From contig LNFF01000008.1 of NCBI GenBank assembly GCA_001464585.1, positions 113,784 through 177,783 on the forward strand: a stretch of 64,000 bases of DNA, in the 5' to 3' direction. Numbering within the stretch: the stretch's first letter is position 1; every line of letters begins with the position of its first letter. Both the position numbers and the translations under genes were made by a program. The notes beneath the pieces were generated by a model. That model saw only the letters and a program-made list of their open reading frames with translations. It had not been told where the DNA came from and searched no databases. This stretch comes from Gammaproteobacteria bacterium Ga0077554 (GTDB taxonomy: Bacteria > Pseudomonadota > Gammaproteobacteria > Ga0077554 > Ga007554). This document shows, piece by piece, positions 15,781 to 23,749 of this stretch.

Positions 15781-17067
15781 ATGAAAAGATCGTTATCTAA
15801 AAACAACGTTATTAATGGTGTTTATTGCGGAGTGGGTGCTGCATCGCTGATGTTGATTCCACTGTCACCTTCCTATGGGGCTGATACCTTGGTTGAAGCG
15901 TTAAGTGGCGGTAAGGTGTCGGGGCAATTTCGTTATCGCTATGAATGGGTTGATGATCAAACCAAAACAAAAAATGCTGACGCATCGACGATGCGTACGC
16001 GCCTTGGCTATATGACGGGTGATTATCTGGATATCTCAGCATTCTTGCAATTTGAAGATGTGCATGTGGTGGGAGGCAGCGAAATGTACAATAGCACCGT
16101 CAACGGCCGTACTGAATATCCGGTGGTTGCCGACCCTGAGGGCAGCGAAATCAATCAGGCTTTTTTAATGTATAAAGGCGTGCCAGGTACCGTATTCAAG
16201 TATGGACGTCAGGCAATCACGCTGGATAACCAGCGTTTTATCGGCACTGTGGAATGGCGTCAAAATGCCCAGAGCTTTGATGCATTTACAGTGACGAATA
16301 CCTCTTTGCCTGATACTACGATTTTTTACGGGCATGTGAGTGGTGTGAACCGTATCTTTGGGCAAAAAAGCGCGCAAGGCGATCTGGACATGGCTGGCGA
16401 ACTGTTGAATGTTGCTTATAAAGGATGGTCAGCAGGAAGTTTGGTGGGTTATGGCTACTTGATGGATTATATGCCGGCGCAGCCCATCTCCAATACTTTA
16501 TCCAACCAGACCCTGGGGTTGCGTTTTGATGGCGGTTATAAACCAGAGTCCATGGGCACCCGGTTTTTATATACTGCTGAGTATGCTAAACAGAGCGATT
16601 ATGCAGACGGTGTGTCCACGGTGGATGGCGATTATGTCAACCTGATGTTTGGCGTTGATGTGAGTGATGTACAGCTCAAGCTTAATTATGAGGTCTTGAG
16701 CGGTGACGGTGTTTATGGTTTTGCAACACCTTTAGCGACATTGCATATCTTTAACGGGTGGGCAGATAAATTTCTGGTGACGCCCAGAGATGGTATCAAG
16801 GATATTTTCCTGAGCGCCAGTGCCGTGGTGCTGGACGGAATTAATCTTGCCGGGGCTTATCATCTCTATACGGCGGACAATATGGGGTATGACTATGGTT
16901 CTGAGCTGAATCTGAAAGTGGCAAAGAAGATCAACAAGTCCCTGGTTGTCACCGCCAGTTATGCAACCTACAGTGCTGACACTAACGCCGATAATATTGC
17001 ACGCAATGCTACAGGTGCCGCAAAAGATCTGGATAAGTTCTGGTTAATGCTGGACGTCCAATTCTAA
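15781..17067 (+). CDS. Outer-membrane porin-like beta-barrel (alginate_exp/OprD-like)
   Basis: A 428-residue protein with an N-terminal signal sequence ending near SYGADTL, followed by alternating aromatic beta strands (SGQFRYRYEWVDDQ, AFLQFEDVHVV, KYGRQAITLDNQRFIGTVEW). It ends in ..LMLDVQF with a terminal Phe, the outer-membrane insertion signal. The RQ.I.LD..RFIG..EWRQN pattern matches the alginate-export/porin group often found beside nitrate ABC transporters. It probably lets nitrate, nitrite or cyanate cross the outer membrane. It lies 39 bp after the ATPase gene with GCGGAG before the ATG, and is followed by a long-stem hairpin, so it is likely the last gene of the transport operon. 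Confidence 0.85.
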   Translation: MKRSLSKNNVINGVYCGVGAASLMLIPLSPSYGADTLVEALSGGKVSGQFRYRYEWVDDQTKTKNADASTMRTRLGYMTGDYLDISAFLQFEDVHVVGGSEMYNSTVNGRTEYPVVADPEGSEINQAFLMYKGVPGTVFKYGRQAITLDNQRFIGTVEWRQNAQSFDAFTVTNTSLPDTTIFYGHVSGVNRIFGQKSAQGDLDMAGELLNVAYKGWSAGSLVGYGYLMDYMPAQPISNTLSNQTLGLRFDGGYKPESMGTRFLYTAEYAKQSDYADGVSTVDGDYVNLMFGVDVSDVQLKLNYEVLSGDGVYGFATPLATLHIFNGWADKFLVTPRDGIKDIFLSASAVVLDGINLAGAYHLYTADNMGYDYGSELNLKVAKKINKSLVVTASYATYSADTNADNIARNATGAAKDLDKFWLMLDVQF

Positions 17068-17082
17068 TCATTGCGGCAGGCC

Positions 17083-17138
17083 GCTTTCGGCATCATCCTG
17101 CCTCTGGGGGCACTTGTGCATCCAGCACGGCGGATGCC
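17083..17138. repeat. Dispersed repeat family 2, copy A (divergent)
   Basis: CCGCTTTCGGCATCATCCTG followed by GCCTC...CACTTGTGCATCCAGCACGGCG resembles the repeat at 40253-40306 and the copy embedded in queE at 52691-52744. This copy has small insertions and deletions relative to the other two. Confidence 0.6.
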
Positions 17139-17150
17139 CAATCTTATGAA

Positions 17151-17183
17151 GTAATGCGCCAGAAGAACTTTCTGGCGCATTAC
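17151..17183. terminator. Long-stem hairpin after the transport operon
   Basis: A perfect 14-bp stem GTAATGCGCCAGAA (17151-17164) with its complement (17170-17183) and a 5-base loop. No T tract follows, so it may stop or stabilise the upstream operon transcript. Confidence 0.6.
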
Positions 17184-17329
17184 TCGTATTATTCGCACTA
17201 TATAAGTGCAAGCGCCTGTCTTTCCTGGTCAAAGTGGTGCAATTCACTTATGTGACGGACTTCACCAACCTTGCTTAAAAATAATATTTATTTATTAATA
17301 TCAATACGCTGTTTTAATCTTTGATGGTG

Positions 17330-17345
17330 TGGCATAAGGCTTGCT
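17330..17345 (+). promoter_or_regulatory. Sigma-54 promoter of the narK-type gene
   Basis: TGGCATAAGGCTTGCTTAAT contains GG at 17331-17332 and GC at 17343-17344 with 10 bases between, matching the RpoN -24/-12 consensus. The expected start near 17356 gives a 67-bp leader before the transporter gene. A TGGTGCA half-site for NtrC occurs about 100 bp upstream, but the other half is poor. Confidence 0.75.
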
Positions 17346-17422
17346 TAATAGCAGGTTAGATGCACTTTTTTCGTCGTGTGGCCTGCTTATAAATCGCGCG
17401 ATACAAACCCATTGAGGTAAAC

Positions 17423-18697
17423 ATGAATTTTCAGGATTTCAAGAAAGCAGGACATTGGCCGACACTGGTGGCGACATTTTTGTATTTCGATATGAGCTTT
17501 ATGGTATGGGTAGTTCTTGGGCCCTTATCGCTTTACATTACCCAGGATCTCGGGCTACCCCTGGCGGAAAAGCTCGGGATTGTCGCCGTGCCGATTCTGG
17601 CGGGTGCCTTGTTGCGCGTGCCGATGGGCATGCTGGCGGATCATATTGGTCCCAAGCGTGCGGGACAGTTTGGGCAAATCATTGTCATGTTGGGGTTAGC
17701 CTATGCCTGGTTATTTGGCCTGGACTCAAAGCTGCAAGTGGAGTTGATGGGCATTGTGCTGGGATTCGCCGGAGCCAGCTTTGCCGTGGCTTTACCGCAG
17801 GCCAGCCGCTGGTATCCACCGCATTATCAGGGCATGGTATTGGGCATTGTGGGCGCGGGTAATATGGGCGTCGTTCTTGACGCGATGATTGTGCCATGGC
17901 TTGCAGAACATTATGGTTGGCAAGCGGTATTTGGTTTTTTACTGATCCCCGTGGTGATCGTGTTTTTGCTGTATACATGGATGGCTAAAGACGCACCCAT
18001 GCAGTCCAAGCCGGTGTCATTGAAAAATTATACCAGCGTGCTTAAGGATGTGGACACGTGGTGGTTCATGTTTTTTTATTCGATTTCTTTTGGTGGTTTT
18101 ATTGGATTGGCAAGCGCGCTGCCTTTATATTTTACCTATTGGTACCACGCCTCAGGTATTGCGGCAGGCATGATGGTTGCCATTATTGTGTTCGCTGGTT
18201 CGATGTTTCGGCCAGTGGGTGGCTGGATGGCTGATCGCATTGGCGGGATACGGGCATTGCAAATTTTGTTCGGGGTGGTGGCGTTGGCGTATCTCAGCAT
18301 ATCCTTCATGCCAGAAGGGCCTGCACCCCTGGTCGCGAGTGCTGATAAAGTCAGTGGCTGGGGTCTGTTTGAATTGCCCGCGCTGGCATGGGGTGCGGTG
18401 CTGATTTTCTTTATAGGTGCGATGGCTTTGGGGATGGGCAATGGTTCAGTATTCCAGCTTGTACCGCAGCGCTTCCGTCATGAAATGGGCGTCATTACCG
18501 GATTAGTTGGCGCAGCGGGAGGCATCGGTGGTTTTGTGCTGGCCAAAACCCTGGGCTGGTCTCAGGGGATATCGGGAAATTTTGCTTTGGGTTTCTGGAT
18601 ATTTTCCGCGCTGGCTGTGGTTGGTTTGATTGGCTTGATTCGCGTCAAGACGCGTTGGCGGACGACCTGGGGTGCTGTTTCGGGCGCCAAGATATAA
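17423..18697 (+). CDS. narK: MFS nitrate/nitrite transporter, NarK/NasA family
   Basis: A 424-residue inner-membrane protein with about 12 membrane segments. The two nitrate signatures are present: GFAGASFAVALPQASRWYPP with GMVLGIVGAGNMG after it, and EMGVITGLVGAAGGIGGFVL in the second half. The MFS loop MGMLADHIGPKRAG follows helix 2. It imports nitrate and/or exports nitrite; in an assimilation cluster import is the likely role. Its own sigma-54 promoter separates it from the ABC transporter operon, so the cell has two nitrate uptake systems. GAGGTAAAC before the ATG provides the ribosome binding site. Confidence 0.93.
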   Translation: MNFQDFKKAGHWPTLVATFLYFDMSFMVWVVLGPLSLYITQDLGLPLAEKLGIVAVPILAGALLRVPMGMLADHIGPKRAGQFGQIIVMLGLAYAWLFGLDSKLQVELMGIVLGFAGASFAVALPQASRWYPPHYQGMVLGIVGAGNMGVVLDAMIVPWLAEHYGWQAVFGFLLIPVVIVFLLYTWMAKDAPMQSKPVSLKNYTSVLKDVDTWWFMFFYSISFGGFIGLASALPLYFTYWYHASGIAAGMMVAIIVFAGSMFRPVGGWMADRIGGIRALQILFGVVALAYLSISFMPEGPAPLVASADKVSGWGLFELPALAWGAVLIFFIGAMALGMGNGSVFQLVPQRFRHEMGVITGLVGAAGGIGGFVLAKTLGWSQGISGNFALGFWIFSALAVVGLIGLIRVKTRWRTTWGAVSGAKI

Positions 18698-18769
18698 GGC
18701 AGTAAGACCTTGTATCTTTATGCGCACGGCTGTACGCTGCTGTGACTTTAAAAACCGCACCGGATAAAC

Positions 18770-20467
18770 ATGACCAACGAACAGCTCCAGACGCGCATTG
18801 GTTTCGTCAGCATTACTGGCAAGCGTGCAGACAACCAGGATTATGTGGGTACCTGTCTGGGTGATAACCGGCACTCTAGATTGAAAGGCATGGTGATTGC
18901 CGTGGCCGATGGTGTGGGTGGCAATAAGGGTGGACGTCAGGCGGCAGAAATTACGGTACGGGGTTTCATCGAAGGTTATTTTGGATTGCCTGAAACATTA
19001 GGCGTAGAGCGTGCCGCAGGCCGGGCGCTGGCAGCAATGAACCGCTGGATCCATATGCAAGGGCGGCATGATCAGTTTCTTGAAAACATGTCGACCACCT
19101 TCAGCGCACTTATTTTGCGGGGTCGTCAAGCCTATGTAGTGCATGTGGGCGATACGCGCATCTATCGGCTGCGTGGCCAGCAACTCATGCGCCTGACCGT
19201 CGACCACACCTTGTCCAACCCTGATCTTAATCATATATTGTTCCGCGCCATTGGTCTGGAAGAAGGTTTGCGTATTGACTACGCGGTGCATAGTCTGGAG
19301 CCGCATGACCGTTTTTTGTTGTGTAGCGATGGTGTCCATGGCGTGCTGGCTGATCGACGTATTCAACCTTTACTGGTTCAATATGCAGCGCCTGAAGAAT
19401 GCGCGCAGGCCATAGTACAGGCCGCGCTGGATGCGGGAAGCCAGGATAATATCACTGCCTTGGTGATGGATGCGGTGGGCTTGCCTGCCGTTGACCAAAG
19501 TGATATTGAAACCGAGATTGGGGCATTGCCAATCCGCGAGTTACCCAATGTCGGTGATGAGGTAGATGGTTTCAAGCTGCTGGGGAAAATTTCAGATGGC
19601 CGATACAGCCGCTTGTTCAAAGCGGAAGAGCACACGGAAAAACGCAGTGTCGTACTGAAATTTCCTCATCCGCGAGTGGCAAGCGAGGCGGCTTATCGGC
19701 GTGCGTTCGTGCGTGAAGCATGGATCGCCGCACGTGTGCTCAGCCCGTGGATTGTCGGGGTGGTGGCGCTTGCCCCGGGCCGTCAAACGCGATTGTATTC
19801 GGTCATGCCTTATTATGAGGGCATCACTCTGGAAGAGCGTTTGAAGCAACCGGTGAAATTGTCCCTTGAAGAAGGTGTTGATATAGGCATCAAGCTCGCC
19901 AAAGCAGTGTACGCGTTGAACCGGCTGCGCATCGTTCATCGTGATATCAAGCCCGACAATATATTGTTGCAGGAGGGTGGTGGATTGAAATTACTGGATC
20001 TGGGTGTGGCGCGCTTGCCCGGATTTGCGGAGTTTGAAGAAAACGAAATTCCCGGTACGCCCAGTTATATGGCGCCCGAGTTTTTTGAGGGGGAGCGGGG
20101 TGATGATTCATCTGATGTTTACGCGCTCGGTGTGACCTTGTATCGGAGCTTGAGTGGCGGCCATTATCCCTATGGTGAAGTGGAGCCGTTTAGCCGTCCG
20201 CGCTTTAATAAACGCACGCCACTGACACAATATCGACCTGATTTGCCGGCATGGCTGGACATGTTGCTGACACGGGCGGTTGCTGTTGAAAAATCCAAGC
20301 GCATTGGTGATGCCATGGAACTTGCTTTTGAGTTGGAAAATGGTTTAGCGCACGGCGTACGGGCGGCACCGCCCAAACAACCTTTTTATGAATTTAATCC
20401 CGTGCTGTTCTGGCAATTCATTGCGCTGATGCTGGCGTTGGCGCTGATTGTGGTAGTGGTTATTTAA
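18770..20467 (+). CDS. Fused PP2C phosphatase / Ser-Thr protein kinase
   Basis: A 565-residue protein. Residues 1-245 form a PP2C phosphatase with metal-binding motifs (RADNQDY, AVADGVGGNKGG, STTFSALIL, HVGDTRIYRL, LLCSDGVHGVL, SQDNITALVMD). Residues 260-530 form a Hanks-type kinase: a degenerate glycine loop (GKISDGRYSRLFKAE), the lysine strand VVLKFPHP, the catalytic loop IVHRDIKPDNILL, DLG instead of DFG, and PSYMAPEFF. One C-terminal membrane helix (FWQFIALMLALALIVVVVI) anchors it. Such fusions recur inside nitrate assimilation clusters of gammaproteobacteria; the target is not established. Lying 73 bp after narK, it is probably co-transcribed and may tune uptake or reduction. Confidence 0.9.
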   Translation: MTNEQLQTRIGFVSITGKRADNQDYVGTCLGDNRHSRLKGMVIAVADGVGGNKGGRQAAEITVRGFIEGYFGLPETLGVERAAGRALAAMNRWIHMQGRHDQFLENMSTTFSALILRGRQAYVVHVGDTRIYRLRGQQLMRLTVDHTLSNPDLNHILFRAIGLEEGLRIDYAVHSLEPHDRFLLCSDGVHGVLADRRIQPLLVQYAAPEECAQAIVQAALDAGSQDNITALVMDAVGLPAVDQSDIETEIGALPIRELPNVGDEVDGFKLLGKISDGRYSRLFKAEEHTEKRSVVLKFPHPRVASEAAYRRAFVREAWIAARVLSPWIVGVVALAPGRQTRLYSVMPYYEGITLEERLKQPVKLSLEEGVDIGIKLAKAVYALNRLRIVHRDIKPDNILLQEGGGLKLLDLGVARLPGFAEFEENEIPGTPSYMAPEFFEGERGDDSSDVYALGVTLYRSLSGGHYPYGEVEPFSRPRFNKRTPLTQYRPDLPAWLDMLLTRAVAVEKSKRIGDAMELAFELENGLAHGVRAAPPKQPFYEFNPVLFWQFIALMLALALIVVVVI

Positions 20468-20748
20468 GTCGAGTGTATCATTACCCGCACCATTGTTTCA
20501 GCGCAAGAATTTTTGCACATTATTGGGGGCGTTATTGGAAGTTAGGCACCATAATAATCCAGGCCGGGAATTTTCGCCCTAAAACAGAGCATTTTATTAC
20601 TATTAAAGTATTAGAGATGCTCGACGGATAAGACGTATAATGAATAATGTAATTTTTTCTATTTAAATAGTTGTTTTATTACTTTTTGCGACAGAGTGTG
20701 GCATTTAAATCTCTTTGGGTTTTATTCCCCCCAGCTTGCTGGGTTTAT
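20468..20748. other. Upstream part of the 423-bp gap before nirB
   Basis: A+T-rich sequence without a gene. A weak NtrC-like motif (TGCACATTATTGGGG, 20514-20528) is visible, but no GG-N10-GC sigma-54 promoter follows it. A short CCAGC-TT-GCTGG hairpin lies at about 20730-20745. The right part of the gap is filled by a dispersed repeat. Confidence 0.5.
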
Positions 20749-20842
20749 TGTCATCCCGAACGAAGTGAGGGCTCTTGCTTAAGATTCCTCGCTGTGCTCG
20801 GAATGACAATAAATACCCTGTAGCTTGCTGCGGAGATTTTTA
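20749..20842. repeat. Dispersed repeat family 1, copy B
   Basis: Begins TGTCATCCCGAACGAAGTGA like the copy at 1653-1747 and shares its second part (ACCCTGTAGCTTGCTGCGG, then a T-rich end). It sits 48 bp upstream of nirB and could influence the nirB transcript. Confidence 0.85.
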
Positions 20843-20890
20843 TTATGTTTACAAATTAAGTGATTGTAAAATGTTAGTGAGGATAGGCAC

Positions 20891-23329
20891 ATGAAAGAAA
20901 AACTGGTTCTGGTGGGCAATGGCATGGCTGGCGTACGCGCCCTTGAAGAGTTATTGAAACTTGCGCCGGATAAATACGACATCACGGTATTTGGTGCAGA
21001 ACCTTACGGTAATTACAACCGCATCCTGTTGTCGCCAGTATTGGCTGGTGAAAAGACCATTGACCAGATCATGCTGAATGACAAGCAATGGTATATCGAC
21101 AACGGCATTACCCTGCATTGCGGCAAAGAAATTACAAAGATTGATCGCGTCAATCGTAAAGTGATCGCCGCAGATGGCACTGAAGCCGCCTATGATTATC
21201 TGCTGTTAGGCACTGGCTCAAACCCTTTTATTATACCGGTGCCCGGCCATGATTTACCTGGTGTGGTGACGTTCCGTGATATACGCGACGTTGATCTTAT
21301 GCTGGAAGCCTCCAGCAAGCATAAACATGCCGTCGTGATTGGTGGTGGTTTGCTGGGGCTGGAAGCCGCCAACGGATTGATGCGTCAAGGCATGAGCGTG
21401 ACTGTAGTGCATATCGGTGATGTCTTGATGGAGCGCCAACTTGACAGGGAATCAGCCGCGATGTTGCGCAAGTCGCTTGAAGAGCGCGGCATGAATTTTT
21501 ATATGTCGGCACAAACCGTAGCCATTATTGGCGAAGACCGGGTGCGGGCGGTGCGCTTTAAAGATGGCAGTGAACTGTATGCTGATATTGTGGTGATGGC
21601 AGTTGGCATACGCCCCAATATCGAGCTGGCAAAAAAATCCGGCATCCACTGTGAGCGTGGCATTGTCGTCAATGACACCTTGCAAACCTATGATCCGCGT
21701 GTTTATGCCGTGGGCGAATGTGTGCAGCACCGTGGGCAGGCTTATGGATTAGTGGCGCCGCTGTTCGAACAGGCTAAGGTGTGCGCCAACCATCTTGCGC
21801 ATCTTGGCTATGCGATTTATCAGGGTTCCGTTACCTCCACAAAGCTCAAAGTCACCGGCATTGATTTATTTTCGGCGGGTGATTTTACGGGAAATGACAG
21901 CACTGAAGAAATTGTGATGAAAGATGCCGCGCGCGGCATGTATAAAAAAATTGTGTTGAAAGATAATCGCATTCAGGGCGCTGTCATGTACGGTGATACC
22001 GTGGATGGTGCGTGGTATTTTCAGTTAATGCGCGATGGCACGGACATTTCTGCGTTCCGTGATGCCTTGATGTTTGGTGAAGCTCATCTGGGTGATGCGG
22101 GTCATGGTGGCCAGAACAAAGCCGCTGCCATGAGCGATAGCATGGAAGTGTGCGGCTGTAATGGTGTGTGCAAAGGCACTATTGTTAAAGCGATTACTGA
22201 CAAAGGCTTGTTTACCCTGGATGAAGTGCGTATGCACACCAAGGCTTCCTCTTCGTGTGGATCTTGCACAGGTCTGGTAGAGCAAATCATGGCAACAGTA
22301 TTGGGTGGGGGTTATTCCGCTGCGCCCAAAGACAAGCCATTGTGCAAATGCACGGAATTAACGCACGATACGGTGCGCAAGGCGATACGTGGAAAATACT
22401 TTACCTCTGTTGGCAATGTGATGCGCGAGTTACAATGGCGCACTCCCGATGGTTGCCACTCGTGCCGTCCCGCACTGAATTATTATTTGCTGTGTGCGTG
22501 GCCTGCTGAATATAAAGATGATCCACAATCACGTTATATTAATGAGCGGGCGCATGCCAATATCCAGAAAGACGGCACCTATTCAGTGGTGCCGCGCATG
22601 TGGGGTGGGCTGACCACACCAAATGAGTTGCGCACGATCGCCGATGTGGTGGATAAGTTCAAAATCCCTACTGTTAAAGTGACCGGTGGGCAACGCATAG
22701 ATTTGCTCGGCGTGAAAAAAGAAGATTTACCTGCGGTATGGGCTGACCTGAATAAAGGCGGCATGGTGTCTGGCCATGCGTATGCCAAAGGCTTGCGTAC
22801 GGTAAAAACCTGTGTCGGTAAAGAATGGTGCCGTTTTGGCACACAGGATTCTACCAGCATGGGTGTGCTTTTGGAAAAGCGCACCTGGGGTTCATGGATG
22901 CCGCATAAATTCAAAATGGCAGTGTCAGGTTGCCCACGTAACTGTGCCGAAGCGACCATTAAAGACTTTGGCGTGGTGGCTGTTGAGTCGGGTTGGGAGT
23001 TGCATGTGGGTGGCAATGGCGGGGTAAAAATCCGCGCGACAGATCTGTTATGCAAAGTCACAACCGATGCTGAGGTGGAAGAATATTGCTATGCCTTTAT
23101 CCAGTTCTACCGTGAAGATGCTTATTACCTGGAACGTACTGCGCCGTGGATTGAACGAGTGGGCTTGGACTATGTTAAGCAACGCGTGGTAGAAGATGCG
23201 GATAGCCGTAAGGTGCTAGGGCAACGATTTATTGAGTCACAGAAATACGCGCAAATTGACCCGTGGGCAGAACGTGCCAGCCATGATGTGGAAAAACATG
23301 AGTTTGTTCCATTGAAGATGGTTGGTTGA
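20891..23329 (+). CDS. nirB: Assimilatory nitrite reductase [NAD(P)H], large subunit
   Basis: An 812-residue enzyme with the NirB domain order. FAD/NADH oxidoreductase domain: LVLVGNGMAGVRALEELL at the start, AVVIGGGLLGLEAANGL near residue 150. Two BFD-like [2Fe-2S] segments follow (CGCNGVCKGTIV with CGSCTGLVEQIM, then LCKCTELTHDTV with GCHSCRPALNYYL). Ferredoxin and siroheme-[4Fe-4S] domains come next, with cluster cysteines in KTCVGKEWCRFG and SGCPRNCAEATIKDFG. It reduces nitrite to ammonium in the cytoplasm using NAD(P)H. GAGGATAGG precedes the ATG. nirD and nasA follow in the same direction, completing the nitrate-to-ammonium pathway. Confidence 0.96.
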   Translation: MKEKLVLVGNGMAGVRALEELLKLAPDKYDITVFGAEPYGNYNRILLSPVLAGEKTIDQIMLNDKQWYIDNGITLHCGKEITKIDRVNRKVIAADGTEAAYDYLLLGTGSNPFIIPVPGHDLPGVVTFRDIRDVDLMLEASSKHKHAVVIGGGLLGLEAANGLMRQGMSVTVVHIGDVLMERQLDRESAAMLRKSLEERGMNFYMSAQTVAIIGEDRVRAVRFKDGSELYADIVVMAVGIRPNIELAKKSGIHCERGIVVNDTLQTYDPRVYAVGECVQHRGQAYGLVAPLFEQAKVCANHLAHLGYAIYQGSVTSTKLKVTGIDLFSAGDFTGNDSTEEIVMKDAARGMYKKIVLKDNRIQGAVMYGDTVDGAWYFQLMRDGTDISAFRDALMFGEAHLGDAGHGGQNKAAAMSDSMEVCGCNGVCKGTIVKAITDKGLFTLDEVRMHTKASSSCGSCTGLVEQIMATVLGGGYSAAPKDKPLCKCTELTHDTVRKAIRGKYFTSVGNVMRELQWRTPDGCHSCRPALNYYLLCAWPAEYKDDPQSRYINERAHANIQKDGTYSVVPRMWGGLTTPNELRTIADVVDKFKIPTVKVTGGQRIDLLGVKKEDLPAVWADLNKGGMVSGHAYAKGLRTVKTCVGKEWCRFGTQDSTSMGVLLEKRTWGSWMPHKFKMAVSGCPRNCAEATIKDFGVVAVESGWELHVGGNGGVKIRATDLLCKVTTDAEVEEYCYAFIQFYREDAYYLERTAPWIERVGLDYVKQRVVEDADSRKVLGQRFIESQKYAQIDPWAERASHDVEKHEFVPLKMVG

Positions 23330-23348
23330 AAGCAGCGCTCTTAATATA

Positions 23349-23370
23349 AGCACTGATCTATATCAGTGCT
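23349..23370. other. Intercistronic hairpin between nirB and nirD
   Basis: A perfect 9-bp stem AGCACTGAT/ATCAGTGCT with a 4-base loop lies in the 69-bp gap between the nirB stop and the nirD start. No T tract follows, so a processing or stabilising role is more likely than termination. Confidence 0.5.
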
Positions 23371-23398
23371 GGGTGTATACATTGGAAATAATTATAAA

Positions 23399-23725
23399 AT
23401 GACAGATTGGATTGAAGTGGGTGTGTTGGAAGACATCCCCCGTTTGGGCGCACGCGTGGTACGTACGTCTCATGGCGACATCGCGGTATTCCGCACGGCA
23501 GAAAACGAAGTGTTTGCCTTGCGTGATGCGTGCCCACATAAAGGCGGACCGCTGTCACAGGGCATTGTGCATGGCAAGCGTGTAACGTGTCCGCTGCATA
23601 ACTGGGTGCTGGAGCTGGAGAATGGCATGGCGTTGGCTCCCGATGTAGGGTGCGCGCCGTATTACCCAGTGAAGATTGAAAACGGTGTGGTTATTTTATC
23701 ATTGCAGCAGCAATCTACGCCCTAA
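23399..23725 (+). CDS. nirD: Nitrite reductase small subunit, Rieske type
   Basis: From the ATG at 23399 this is a 108-residue Rieske-like protein beginning MTDWIEVGVLEDIPRLGARV. It keeps the [2Fe-2S] ligands: CPHKGGPLSQG and CPLHNWVLELENG give the C-x-H...C-x2-H pattern, so it may bind a cluster, unlike NirD proteins of enteric bacteria that have lost it. It partners NirB. A slightly earlier start (23366) is in frame but adds a non-conserved leader. The ribosome binding site is weak. Confidence 0.92.
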   Translation: MTDWIEVGVLEDIPRLGARVVRTSHGDIAVFRTAENEVFALRDACPHKGGPLSQGIVHGKRVTCPLHNWVLELENGMALAPDVGCAPYYPVKIENGVVILSLQQQSTP

Positions 23726-23749
23726 GCAGTGATACCCAGTGAAATTACA

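Noticed and set aside
20514..20528. NtrC-like site upstream of nirB
   Set aside because: A partial match (TGCACATTATTGGGG) with no GG-N10-GC promoter downstream in the gap.
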